From the NCBI GenBank assembly GCA_028023455.1, contig JAQFVV010006246.1, positions 983,501 through 1,047,500 of the forward strand: a DNA stretch of 64,000 bases. The letters are read 5' to 3'. A program made the translations under genes and the position numbers. The notes under the pieces are model-generated. The model was not told the origin of the DNA. It did no database searches and saw only the letters and a program-made list of their open reading frames with translations. Shown piece by piece: positions 25,562 through 37,149 of the stretch (the first letter of the stretch is position 1; each line of letters opens with the position of its first letter). This DNA comes from Epiperipatus broadwayi (lineage: Eukaryota > Onychophora > Udeonychophora > Euonychophora > Peripatidae).

Positions 25562-25984
25562 TCTATATGTATTGCCACTCAGTGCAAGTCAGATTAATCA
25601 ACAGATGCCAGAAGACTTGTGCATAAAATCCCTATCTAGTGCCTACTCATCCAATATCCCCAGACTAGTTTCTGGCTTGTGGCATTCATCAGTGAAGAGC
25701 CTTCAATATGAGAGTACCACACCTAAATCTTAGGATGTAATGCAACCCTCCAGCACTCATATTTTATCACTACTTAACTGCAAAACTGTGAGACTTAAAT
25801 TGAAAACACTATAATATTTTCAATCCAAGCTCATTAGATTATATAGCAATATATAAGTCTGATGATATTGGATGAGTAAGCACTAGATAGGGATTTTATG
25901 CACAAGCAGATAGGGATTTTATGCACAAGCCTTCTGTCATCCATTGATTACTCGGGCTTGCACTGAGTGGCAATACATATAGAC
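25562..25984. mobile_element. Inverted-repeat MITE, family B copy 1
   Basis: The ends are inverted repeats: the left end reads CTATATGTATTGCCACTCAG and the right end is its reverse complement. The pairing continues inward over 'gtgcaag', 'ttaatca' and the 'cttgtgcataaaatccctat' block, covering about 120 bases per arm. It has no coding capacity. A 22-base piece, 'gatagggattttatgcacaa' with its flanks, is duplicated in tandem in the right arm. It is related in sequence to the elements at 30607-31183 and about 31800-32061. Confidence 0.8.
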
Positions 25985-27800
25985 AGTTTGCCTATTTTAA
26001 TAACAGTTAAGAGCAATCATAAGAAATGGTGATCGTGTGATCTCTTTTAAGTGTTTTAATAATGGTTAACTATTGATTAATGATAATTGATTTAATTGTT
26101 CTTATTCAATGCTGGTAATATTATACTGCAGCATATTATAACTTATTAATATTATTGTAAGTATAGGTGTTATAACTTGATATTAGTTTAAATATTTATA
26201 TTTATTATTATAAGCATAGGTGTTATAACTTAATATTAGTATAACTACTTATATTTTAGTTTATGCTGATGCTGTCATTCTCATGCTCACTTTCATATTT
26301 ATTCATTACACTTATTGCTATGTTATTTGGTAATACTCATCCTTTTTATATTTTATTTTACTTTTATATTGGTAATAAATGGAAATGATGATGATCTGCC
26401 ACTGCTCCCTATTACCAACATCTTAACTCCTATAAATGTAGGGTAGTCATTATATAAAATAACAATGTTATTCTTGTACATTCCTTAGATTATATATATA
26501 TATCATTAAAAAGCAGTCAAAACTTAAACAATCCCAATATCAATCAGTAATCTCAAACTGTTGTCATGGCAATCTCTTTTTAACAATAAAGGTGTATTAT
26601 TTATGATAAAGTTGTACATTAACAAAATTGATTACAGTTTCGAGAAAAAATGTTATTCATTAGATAAATACATTTATTTATTAAATTATAAGTCAGTATT
26701 AATTATATACATCATTTGTATCTGTATGTCTTTATACCATACAGGAATTATATCTACAATAAAAATCAATGGAATTCATTGTCTAAGACTTTATAAATAT
26801 TTTTTTTAGGAACAATTTAGTTATTTATTTGATAGTAAAGAGAAGAGAAAGGACTTTAAAAACAAAAGTCAGGATAATATAATATACAACTACCTATTGT
26901 GGGTCAATAATAAAACAAAAATTATTTTTCTTTATTTTTCTACTTTTTCAATCTCATCCAAAACTTACTAGCCCATTTTTTTTAAATAGCAGTACACATT
27001 ACATTTTAAACTCTTGTTAGTATACTAGCCACCTTTATCTTCTCTGATGTTTGGTGCATACTCTACTTATGTCCCTGTTATTATATGCTCTGTTTTCTCT
27101 CTTGATATTTATTGACTTGGTTTTTTTGTGCATTTTAAAAAAAACTTTTGCTACTCTGGTCTTTACCTACTTTATTGATCTGGTTTATGAATGCCATATT
27201 AATGTGATCCCTGACTGCTAAATCAATCTGTTTACTGAGTAGTCTGTCAATCATAGTTTCTAGGTTTTCTATCGACATGGTTTTTGGTTACTCTATTGAT
27301 TTGATATCTGGATGGTCTATTTATCTAGTCACTGGTTACTTTATTAGTTTTGGTGACAGGAGCATATGTGTAAATAAACATAATTTTTTTTTTTTAATTA
27401 CTGTTTGAGAACCTTTTTAAACATAAGTTTTGGAAATAACTTTAATGTGTTTTTTTTCACTTTTATTTTCAACAGGTGTATTTTTTTCTCTGTTCCTCCA
27501 CTGATCAAAGCGAGTTTAATTTTGTTGTGAATTTATGGTTCATTAGTAGTTATAATTGTCATTTTTTTATAATGATGTGGAAGTTGAATATTGTACCAAT
27601 AATGTTCATGCCAATCCGATTTTACTTTTTTGTACAATAAATATTTTCTTATTAGACCATACATTTTTTGAAAATCAATAAAAGATGAAGATATGTGTTT
27701 TATATTATTCTAATGGCACAAAAGTTTTTAAATTGCATTAATATGAATAAGATTTTCTTGCCAAATATAATCTCTTAAAATATCTTATGAATAGTGCATA
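25985..27800. other. Intron sequence, nothing recognised
   Basis: No gene or mobile element could be defined. The stretch is AT-rich, with a short internal duplication of 'taagtataggtgttataactt' type wording near 26158-26235. The frame at 26561-26809 is low-complexity and motif-free. Confidence 0.45.
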
Positions 27801-27876
27801 AAGTTCTTAGTACCTCTGGTTGATTAAAGGGAGCTTGAAAGTCTGAGTTCAAATCCTCTCTAATTACATCTAGCTT

Positions 27877-27935
<59 letters not shown>
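27801..27935 (+). repeat. tRNA-like segment followed by (TA)n microsatellite
   Basis: A 60-base segment contains a B-box-like GTTCAAATCC (27847-27856) and an upstream 'ttagtacctctgg' that could be a decayed A box. It runs within 25 bases into about 28 TA units (27880-27935). It may be a decayed SINE with a TA tail. The microsatellite is certain, but the tRNA origin is weak. Confidence 0.4.
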
Positions 27936-27939
<4 letters not shown>

Positions 27940-28984
27940 CTAGTATTTAAATATTATATAATATACCTTAAGTAAAGAAATGTTTATGGTTTATAACCAT
28001 TCTGAATACACATTTACTGCAATTAAAAAAATACTTTCCACAGGCCTGCATAATTGATAGGTACTCTTGCTTATAGTTCTTTATTCATAGACCATGGTGT
28101 AATTACTATTGCTTCAGGCACATTCTACACTGATTAACATTCCCAATATTGGTAGATATTAGTTAATATTTGAATAACATACATAATATGAAAATAGCAT
28201 TTTTATGCATACATTACCTGGATGACTTGATTAGAAATGGTACAATTTTTATTCTTTCTTTCTGTAGGAATAACACTATGAAATCCCAAGATGTTATAGT
28301 TATTGACTAATAATAATTCAACATTATGAGTTCAAAATCCCTTACAAAATTGTTGTTTAATTTATGACAACCTGTAATGTCATTTATATTTATTTTTCTT
28401 TCTGAATCACCTTTATCGTTACTGAAAGAAGGCTCAGTGCAGCAGTGTGAAATATGTTCCACTGCGTCTATTTTATCTCATAATCATATGCTGATAATGT
28501 TGAGATATATCACTTATCAAGAAGAGATTTATAGTAGGAAGAACTTAACAGATGCTAAAATAGTAGCAGTAGTCTATATGCTTGTATAAATATTTTTGTA
28601 TCCTTTTAAATTCCTGCAACTATATTTGAAAACATTATTTATTTGAATATACTTATATGAGACAATCCATATTTCAAACTCATCATGAATAAGTTTTGTT
28701 TTCAATTGTATCTATGATGTATAGTAAATTAAAATTAATATTTTATTATTTTATTGCAATGCTCTATTAAAGCTGAAGTTTTCTTAAGTCTTGTAAAAGT
28801 GCTTGTGCTTGTTTCTTCTATCTCATTTATTTTGTTTTTTAGCAATAGCATTTCTACCTCTACAATAACATTGATCTTTGTTCTTTTGGAATGGATCACT
28901 GTGAAAATTACTTTAAATCCTGGGAATTAAATTTTCTTAGTTTAGATTGAGATTTTTTAAATATGATTACTATTTTTAACATTT

Positions 28985-29311
28985 TCATCTTTTTAATAAC
29001 TTCTCTAATATTTTTTGTAGCTGTTTTAATAATTTAGTTACCAGTAGAATGTCACCAAAATATGGCAGGGTTCTAAAATGTCTGCTGTTAGGTTTATCCA
29101 TTTGATTTTGAAATATGATAGGAACCACTCTTATACCAAAATCTAACTTATTTCCTTTACACGAGACTTGATTCACTATTAAAACTTCAGATTTTATGTG
29201 ACTTACTGCCTTTTTAAATCTATCTTTATAAAAAATCTCATATCTGTGATAATAATAAATATTTGATTTATGGTAGTGAGTAATTTTGTAATGATAACTT
29301 CTTACTAACAA
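28985..29311 (-). pseudogene. Gypsy reverse transcriptase fragment, catalytic motif altered
   Basis: The C-terminal part of this 108-residue minus-strand frame follows the Gypsy reverse transcriptase palm: F-G-I, then a P-I-I-F-Q-N-Q-M-D segment, then Y-F-G-D-I-L-L-V-T-K and an amphipathic L-K-Q-L-Q-K-I-L-E helix. The usual catalytic box is Y-x-D-D, and here the first Asp is Gly, so the fragment is inactive. The N-terminal part is not recognisable. It lies antisense to the CUB gene inside its intron. I cannot connect it to the sense-strand Gypsy relic upstream. Confidence 0.6.
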
Positions 29312-30606
29312 TACATATAGAATTCACAGAAATACTCATTATTTCCCTTCACTTTTATTGTTAGTAGAATGTAGCCCATTTGGAATAAATAATAAGGGTC
29401 AGCCAAGTTATTCTGTGACTTACATGCAGCAATAACTTCATATGGCTATATGCTTTATTTAATACTATATAGTCAATGATGCTTTATAACATTCAATCCT
29501 GTTATTAAGAACTTCTAGAAATTTCCAATGTATTAAGATATGTGTTCAGTTTGATTAACTATTATAATAATGCAATCTAATTTCACAAATTATTCTTTTC
29601 TATACTTTGGTAATAATTTTGAATTAAAATTTCAAAAGTAATGTTTTCTTACATTTTCCTTGCAAAAACTTATTGTGATCTCTCCTAACAAAGTAATTTG
29701 TTATTACATAACTCTGTTCTAAGTTTTTAACTGATGCTAAGCTGGAAATTTTGTCTTAAGTTTGATTGTGACCTGGAATCAAATTTTATATTTATTGGAC
29801 AATTATTTATGGACATCTCTATTCTTATAAGTTTTCTATTATTTGATTTTTTTATATCTTTATTTCATTTTTCTTTACTATAGCCATGTTATAAGGAGGT
29901 AGATATTTATTCAATATACCCTCTCAATGTGCCTTATGTTTTTGCAATATATGCATGTTTCATTTATAAATTTATGCATTGTTGATCATGTTTCCATTGA
30001 AATTATGATATTTTTTGTGATATGTTTTTCATTGTATATTTTTCATAACCCAAATTCAAAATTTGTTTTTACTTTTTTTCATAACGTTAATTTTGTTTTA
30101 CCATCTGCCAGAAACATAACTTGACTAGCTCTTATCTCCACAAACATTTTTTGAGATATCACTGTTTAAATAATTTGTGCATTTATAAGTAATCTAATAT
30201 GTAGGTAGTGGTCATTTTTTCTCCATGCAGATCTACATTTTAAAGCCACATCTGAGAGCAATTTTTAATTCACATGAGCTAATTTTGTTTGCTCAATAAT
30301 AAACTACAATTTTTTAAAGTAGTTTTTCAATTTGAAATTATAATGTTGTATTATTCCTACTGATGGTTTTCATTGAAAATAACATTTTTATTATCTTACA
30401 ATAATTCTGATAAGAACATTGGTTCTACTATAGTTATAACACTTTATATACAGTGAGTCATCTGCTCACTATTACAACTAATTTGAGATCAGCATTATGG
30501 ATGCCATTGGTGATTAAATAAATTTGAATGCCTTCTGATTTTGTGAGTTAGCTTGATTGGATTCCTTGGTAGATTCTATTAAAAGCAGAGTACCAAACAC
30601 TCTATA
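29312..30606. other. Intron sequence, nothing recognised
   Basis: AT-rich, with no ends or motifs. Some of it may be further decayed pol sequence of the neighbouring antisense Gypsy fragment, but I could not read it. Confidence 0.4.
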
Positions 30607-31183
30607 CAGTAGTACCACCAAGTACAAGCCTTTGTCATCAATAGATGCAGGAAGGTTTGTGCATAAAATTCTTATCTAGTGCCTATTCATTAGTATCTTC
30701 AGATTAGTTTCTAGCATGTGACTTTCATCAACGAGGAGCCTTGAATTTGAGAGCACTGCACCTAGATCTAGGAATCTAATGCAACCTTCCAGCCATCACC
30801 TTACCTATTTTGTTAACTATATGGCTAGGATCTCAAGATAAAAAACCCATAATGTTTCCAACCCAAGCTCATTCATTTGTATAGTCATATAAATCTGAAT
30901 TCAGGTCAGCATTCATACATTTTGGGTTGGAAACATGATGATGTTTTTATCTTGGGATTTTGGCATTATATTAACAAAATATGTAAAAGATGGCTGCTGT
31001 AAAATTGCATTAGACCTTAAAGTGTAAGTGCAGTGCTCTCAATTCCAGGGCTTCTCACTGATGAAAGACAAAAGCTAGAAATGAGTCTGGAGACATTGGA
31101 TGAGTAGGACCTAGATTAGAATTTCATATGCAAACCTTCTTGTATCAATTTATTAAAAAAGTTTGCACTTGGTGGCACTACTG
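30607..31183. mobile_element. Foldback MITE with TA target duplication, family B copy 2
   Basis: The element starts CAGTAGTACCACCAAG and ends in CTTGGTGGCACTACTG, flanked on both sides by TA (30605-30606 and 31184-31185). The two halves are inverted copies of each other over most of their length. They share 'gtgcctattcat', 'gtttctagc', 'gagagcactgca', 'taatgcaa', 'ttgttaa' and 'gtttccaaccca' against their complements. The structure, with nearly complete inverted arms, TA duplication and a CAGT start, fits a non-autonomous Tc1/mariner-type foldback element. There is no transposase. Confidence 0.82.
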
Positions 31184-31191
31184 TATGAAAG

Positions 31192-31630
31192 TAGTTTATT
31201 ATTTAAGGCTTGAACAGGATCTTTAGCTACAAGAGAATATACATGTAAATGGAAAAAAATGGGTGATTAATTTTGTAAATTATGTAAGGAAGGAATAGAA
31301 AATATTAGACATTTTTTAATTGAATGTAAATGCTTGAAAACAGAAAGGATACATATAATGAAGTTATGGAAGAATAAATATGAAAAAAATGATTATACAG
31401 AAAGTGAATTATTGGTTTTTATGCTGGGTTTGTGAAAAGATAAAGGGGATTTAGATATAAAGGTTATAGAGTTGACAAAGATTATGTTGTGGAAGTGGGA
31501 TGGAGAAGAATATGGGAAAATTTAGAGTGGGGAATGGAAAATAAAGTGGCTAACAGGTTTATCTGGGCATAATTGCTGAGATATTCTTGACTTCATTTAA
31601 GGAGAAGCCACAATATATCACATCACATAC
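31192..31630 (+). mobile_element. 5'-truncated LINE 3' end, copy 1
   Basis: This is the C-terminal tail of a LINE ORF2-like protein and the 3' UTR. The frame reads 'FCKLCKEGIENIRHFLIEC', the Cys-His-Cys cluster found near the C-terminus of many non-LTR retrotransposon proteins. It continues with a Lys/Glu-rich tail ending 'EYGKI' and a stop, with one internal stop. The 3' end is a short 'atcacatcacat' repeat tail. The same sequence, better preserved, is on the minus strand at 48586-49080. The 5' end abuts the MITE at 31183 within about 10 bases. Confidence 0.8.
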
Positions 31631-31799
31631 TTTTATTACATGCATGTGTAAATATATGAAATGGTGATCATGTAATAATTTTGATGGTTTTATACCTATC
31701 ATGTTCATGGGATAATGGTGACTATCATTTTTGAAAAACTAAAGACATCACAATGTATGGATACTTAAACTGAGTTCAGATCTATATGTCTATACAAAT

Positions 31800-32061
31800 G
31801 TATAAGCTTGTATTGGAAACATTATGGTGGTTTCATCTTGGGGCTCCTAACTTTATAATTAACAAAATAGTTAAATGCTGAAGAGTTGCATTAGGTCCTA
31901 AAGTCTAGATGCAGTGCTCTCAAATCCAAGTTCTTCACTGATAAAGCCACAAGCTAGAAACTAGTCTGTGCATGTTGGATAAGTAGGCATTAGGTACAGA
32001 GTTTATGTACAAGTCTTCCTGCTATATTGCTTACAGAGGCTTGTGCTTGGTGGCACTATTG
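31800..32061. mobile_element. MITE family B, copy 3 (one arm)
   Basis: It corresponds to the right half of the foldback MITE at 30607-31183: 'attggaaacat', 'aattaacaaaatag', 'gcagtgctctcaa', 'gctagaaactagtctg' and the terminal 'cttggtggcactattg' followed by TA. The left arm is missing, so this is a half-copy. Confidence 0.75.
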
Positions 32062-32798
32062 TATGAAAAGTTTGATATTCTTATTAACAGCATGTGTAAG
32101 CATATGAAATGGTAATCATGTGATGTTTTGATGGCATATTTCTATAGTATTCATTGTTTGCAACAACAGTAACTGTATTTTTTTCAAGAAAAAGATTTAT
32201 TTAAGTATCACATTATTAAATTATAAGCCAAAACCAACTATTGATATTACTTTTTACTATTTGCTATGGCTACAACAATGAGGATTGGTGTGAACTGCCT
32301 ATATCCTTATAAATAATTGTCCTGTCTTACAAATATATTTTTTGCTCAATGTTGGTTGAGAGAAAACATTCCCAAATAAATGTCTGAGCAATTTATAGAC
32401 AAAATACAAATTTCACTGATATTTACCATTTGCTTATAATTTGCAGTAGTCTATAGTTTTATTTTCTAAAAAAAAAAATTACATTTGAAAAGAAAAAAAA
32501 TAGCAATAATGTAGTTTTTTGTCGGTACTATACAAATAGTAGCTTACATATAAATAAACAAATATAGTATGTAGGCAACTTACAAATGATGATTTACATA
32601 TTGAGCTCAAATAGATAAATGTAAACACTTTTGGTCTAAGGCAAATTTAAAATACATAAAACAATTTGATAAAAATTTTGAGTATACCAAAATTATCAAA
32701 TAATAATTAAGCAATATTTTAATGAAGTTTAAAATAGAATTATTGATAATTTAAAAAATACTTATTTAAAATTGTTTCTATTTTTTAAAAAACTAAAG

Positions 32799-32945
32799 GT
32801 AGTTGGAGTTTCTTTACTATCTGTAACCATGATATTTTCACCTTACATAAACAAAACGAATTTGGCAATAATTTAATTGTTGCCTTTAAAACTGATGGCA
32901 GTAATGTTGGAAAAAAAAGAGGGTTTTTTGCCACTTATAAAGCAG
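32799..32945 (+). CDS. CUB-domain protein, exon encoding the C-terminal half of the CUB domain
   Basis: This exon encodes about 49 residues that complete the CUB domain begun in the exon at 21883. Visible features are Cys4 in T-I-C-N-H-D (codon at 32822), an F-G-N-N-L-I-V-A-F-K-T-D strand that matches the CUB 'N-x-L-x-V-x-F-x-S/T-D' motif, and the closing G-F-F-A-T-Y-K-A strand. The acceptor is CTAAAG and the donor is GCAG|GTAAGT, a strong consensus. The first two bases complete the Gly codon begun by the last G of the upstream exon, so the splice restores E-G-S in frame. The exon is 147 bases and ends in phase 1 again. The joined domain has four cysteines in the usual spacing. What follows in the protein was not found. 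Confidence 0.88.
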
Positions 32946-33509
32946 GTAAGTTACTGATTTTTATAATGTATTATATTTAATTAAAAATTGTAATTATAAA
33001 TTTATTTAAACGCACATTATTGTATTAAGTAATACTTACTAAGGCTATAACCTCAAGAATATGCGTAATTAAATTTTATATATATTAGTTTCATTTAATT
33101 AATTAAAAAATAATATTTAAGAGTATACATATATTTAACATATTGAACAAAAATTACTAAAGAATCAAATGGGGATGGAGGAAGGTGGGAATAATAATGG
33201 AATAAAGGGATTTTAAATAAATATCTGTAGAATCTCTGTGCATTGATTTGATGCTTCAACTTATATTACCTGTAATAATCGTCTTGGTCCTTTATTTTGG
33301 GTTTGAATCATTATATAAAACAACAAGATTTATATTTTATAATGTTGACCAATTATGGTAATATTTATCCAAATAATTGTCACCAGATTTATAATAAATT
33401 TAGAATAAGATAAATTAACCATTTATACAACCATATCACTTCATCCTATTCATGGTATAAATTGATCCTATCTAGTTTATTATATGTAATAAACATAATT
33501 GAATATGTC
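32946..33509 (+). other. Intron sequence downstream of CUB exon
   Basis: It begins with the donor GTAAGT. The rest is AT-rich, with no further exon that I can recognise before the Gypsy insertion. Confidence 0.5.
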
Positions 33510-33514
33510 ATAAC

Positions 33515-36500
33515 TACAAAATATTAAATAATATTTTAAACTTATGAATGCTGATAAATAAATCATTGAAAAGAAATGTTTCAATTAAGTTTGTTTAAAT
33601 AAACATAAACACATCTGTATATTAATTAAGGAAATTATAAATTATCTTATATGGAAATGAATCCCTAAGACCCTAATTAATTGTATAGATCTAAAACCTT
33701 ACAAATATGGAAATAAATTCATAAGATTAATTAATATTATAGACCTTAAAAACTTACCGTATATAGAAATAAATTCTTAAGAGAGTAATTAATTGTATAA
33801 TTAAAAAGCTTGAAACAGTAAGATTCGTATTCGAATCTTAAGTTTCACCTTTTTCTGTCGTCTCTCACTGACCGGTCTATCCCACCCAAATTTAAACTTT
33901 TTGGTATCGAATTGTGTGTGTAGCAATCTTAGAAATGTATAAATATATGTAGAATTCAGCATAAACACGCACACATTTCGATCTCAAATTAAACGCAATA
34001 AATAGGGATAAAATAATATAATTTAGATTTCTTTTAGTTATATAATTTTGTATAATTTTAATCATTTATTTTGGATTATAAAGTTCGTATTTATTGCTTT
34101 GTTTAAATTTCATTTAATAATAATTCTAAAAATATCTGATGTAATATTTAATTAAAAGTTAAAATAATCTTATGTTCCCTTTTTGTTTTTGAAATTTAAA
34201 AGCATCGGTCAGTGATAGATAATAAATTAATTAAAGAAAAATTCCCCAAAATTAATTAGTAAATGTAAACAATAGAACGGCAGCTTTCTTTAATTAAAAA
34301 CCAACTAAATGCATTGATTATCCTCGGGGCAGATTAAGTAGAACCTAATGTGAAAGATCAAGATAAAAAAAGAGGCCATCTTAGACTTGCTGGAGACATT
34401 CACTTAAACTTTAGCTTTGCTCTCGATCACTGAGAGTCTCCAAAAATATAAAATAATTTGTTCCTGCCAAGGTATGACCGAGTAAAGCACCTAGATTATT
34501 CTCCATCGGGTTATGGCCCACCGGATGCTGAACTTTCCATTGCCCGTCATAAATTCACCATGAAGATCTGCTGCCTGAAATAAATGAAAAGCTGCTGCCA
34601 TGAAATTAAATGAATATCTAAATACAAGAAAGACTTGCCACTCGTGAACTTTTTGCTGCTAAACTCATGGACTCGGAAAACTTCTTATAAAACAGGTACC
34701 TGTCTGTGTTCAAACTCTAGAGCACTCTAATAATATGCTATACCTATTCTTCACATTACTTATCTAAATTTATAAAATGTAAAAACTATCATTTGTATAA
34801 CTAAAATTGAATAATTAATTTAATGTGTAAATTTCTCTACTAATCTAGCTTACCTCATTCTGTCTTGGGTGCGTATTTCTATAATCTACATTTCTATCTA
34901 TAGTTATTTAATTATTGCATGCTCATAATTATTTCAATTTTCAAAGTAAATCTATGATCGCTTAAAACAATGAATGCGTGTCAAATTTTCATTAATATTT
35001 ACTTTCTTTAATAACTTAACTTTCATATAAATCGACACGCATTCAATGCTTCATTTATTGTAATGCAGGGGTCTACAACTTCGCAAATGGCTGACGTATT
35101 AGTTATAATAATTCCCAATTTATATATCTGTTTTATATTTACTAAATCATCATGAATAAATTCTAGAAAATCCCATTTCTTTGAGAGTCACCAGAGTTCT
35201 TGAGTAAATGCTGGTAATGTAGGGCCAAGTCAGAAATCTACTTAAATCTTGTCACAATCGTTTATAAGTATACATGTGTTACATTTTAGAGACGCGATAA
35301 CCCATTCCGCCGTGAAATTTCCGGATTCTTCTGGGTTGAAATTAACTCCAGTCGTCCTACACAAGCGGGCATAATGGGTGCTCCCGTAGGACTTGACAAC
35401 GTCATGCGGCCAGCCGGCAAAAATGCGACACGGACCACTTATCCCTGGTTATGCTTATGTGACACCTTACTTCATCGGGTCGGGGCAGAGACCAGCCTGA
35501 CATTCTTATAAACCCATTCGCGGCATTGCAGTTTCAATATACTGCCATTCTATATCGCCTTTCTAAAGCGTACCACGTGTTCCTTTGCTCAATTCTATTA
35601 TTCTATATATATTACTCCGCCTCTGCATTATCTTCGTAATTCACTCTCAAATAAATGTTTGCCCTTAGTTATAAATAAATATTTTAATTAAATAAATATG
35701 TCTGCCGTTACTCTTATAACCCATACTTTAGACTCTTGCATTGCGAAGGTATAAATCCATCCAGGCATGCATTAGAAATACTTACTCGAGAATTTTAGGT
35801 AGCTAGATTACGCCTTCAAATAAATGTATTCCTTTTGTAAACATTTCAGTATCGGAAATACCGCTACTGAAATCCTCAATATAAAATAATGTCTAAATAA
35901 ATAAATGTATTCTTTAAAATATAATCATGTCGCGAATTCCGCTACTGAAGCTTTGAATCCCTAAATATTATTAATAATTGTTTTATTAAAATGTATTAAT
36001 AAATAATTTTAAACTATATGTCTGCAGTTACGTTTCATTTATTCGATACCCATTCTATATAATATTTCCTCGATTATGTAAATATGAATGTTTAATTAAT
36101 ATTAGTTTGATTATTGGCTAACTCGAGAATAAAATGAGTCTCTTGCATATCCCTGACCACCGTGCCTAAGGAAATATTTACTAATGTCGCATCAGATGCG
36201 TTGTTTCGTGGATTGTATTGTGGAACCGATAAACTATGTTCGAACTCAGTACCACGGGTGGCTTCGCTACTCGATGGTGCTGCTGTTCTGTATGGTGGTC
36301 GAATTCTGCACTATGTTTACGAGTCACACGTTTTCTGACCGTTACAAGCTAAAATGGATTTTATTGTATAATAACAAACTAAATAATATATAAATTAATT
36401 TAGCAAACTGATTAATTAAAACCAAAGAATTTATTCCTGAAAAGAAACAAAAGAAGAGATGGATATAAAAAGCTAGAGAAAAAGGATTGTGGGATCTTTC

Positions 36501-36923
36501 TGTAGTTGCTGCTACCGTCTCTGTGTCCATGAGTTGAAGAGCAGTAAAGATCATCATCAGAGTACTTTATTCCCAGGATCTCAGCACCTGTAGGTCACTA
36601 AGCTGACTAGTGCTTTTAACAGACCATCTCGGTCTTATTATTATTTTGAAACACCTCAAGAGGCTCATCAAGGGTTGTGTTATAAAGACTATAGACATTA
36701 GCGAAGGTAAAGTGAATAATAGTTTACCTAAACTTTATAAACATTATTTACTATTCAGTAATTAACCTGTGAATTAAACTCACTCAAATGCAGAATTTAT
36801 ATGTGTGTTAAAGATAGGTATTGTAATTATTTTTCCTAATTGTTAATAAATTGTTATTGCTAAATATTTATGTGCTATTATTTTGTCCTTTTATTGTATA
36901 TTTGTTTGCTGGTCACCCAGTCA
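33515..36923 (+). repeat. 5' LTR of the Gypsy element, split by a nested insertion
   Basis: Bases 33515-33810 and 36347-36923 align in order with the 3' LTR at 41483-42339. Once the nested insertion is excluded the LTR is about 870 bases, against 857 for the other. It starts TA where the 3' copy starts TG, and it ends CCCAGTCA. The divergence between LTRs is moderate, which makes the insertion old. Confidence 0.85.
33811..36346. mobile_element. Nested 2.5-kb TG...CA insertion, probable long solo LTR
   Basis: It inserted into the Gypsy 5' LTR and duplicated AGCT (33807-33810 and 36347-36350). It starts TGAAACAG and ends CTGACCGTTACA, so it has LTR-type termini but no coding region. The last 20 bases resemble the 3' ends of LTR family A (CTGACTGTTATAA and TTGACCGTTAAA), so I infer a related long LTR. 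The part 35280-35520 is markedly richer in G and C than the rest of the window and includes a TATA-like 'cttataaaccc' and a CACGTG box at 35574. From 35640 to 36060 it contains degenerate repeats with 'aaataaatg' and 'ccgctactgaa'. Confidence 0.7.
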
Positions 36924-37149
36924 TAGTTGGGGACTTAGCAAAGTATTGGCACAGTCACATTGAACCTGTGAATAACAAATAAATTAAAAAGTCAAATTAT
37001 TGGCAGTCATTGTTGTTCAAACCTTGAGAAATAGGAAATGTTTAAGCTATTAGTAAGCTTTTGGCATTCAGGTTTTCGAATTTAGGGAGAAAAGTACAAA
37101 ATTCTAGTCATTAAAGTTAGTAGTAAGGCTAATTGGTCAGTAATCAGTC

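Larger units (their letters stand above)
22081..32798 (+). other. 10.7-kb intron of the CUB gene, filled with transposons
   Basis: The intron begins GTATGA and ends CTAAAG. Both flanking exons use phase 1 and join to give an uninterrupted CUB domain. Within it lie a Gypsy gag-protease relic, inverted-repeat MITEs, an antisense Gypsy reverse transcriptase piece, a long TA microsatellite and a truncated LINE, each listed separately. Confidence 0.8.

Noticed and set aside
36184-36557. Small frames on both strands near the end of the nested LTR
   Set aside because: They cross the insertion boundary into Gypsy LTR sequence and have no motif.
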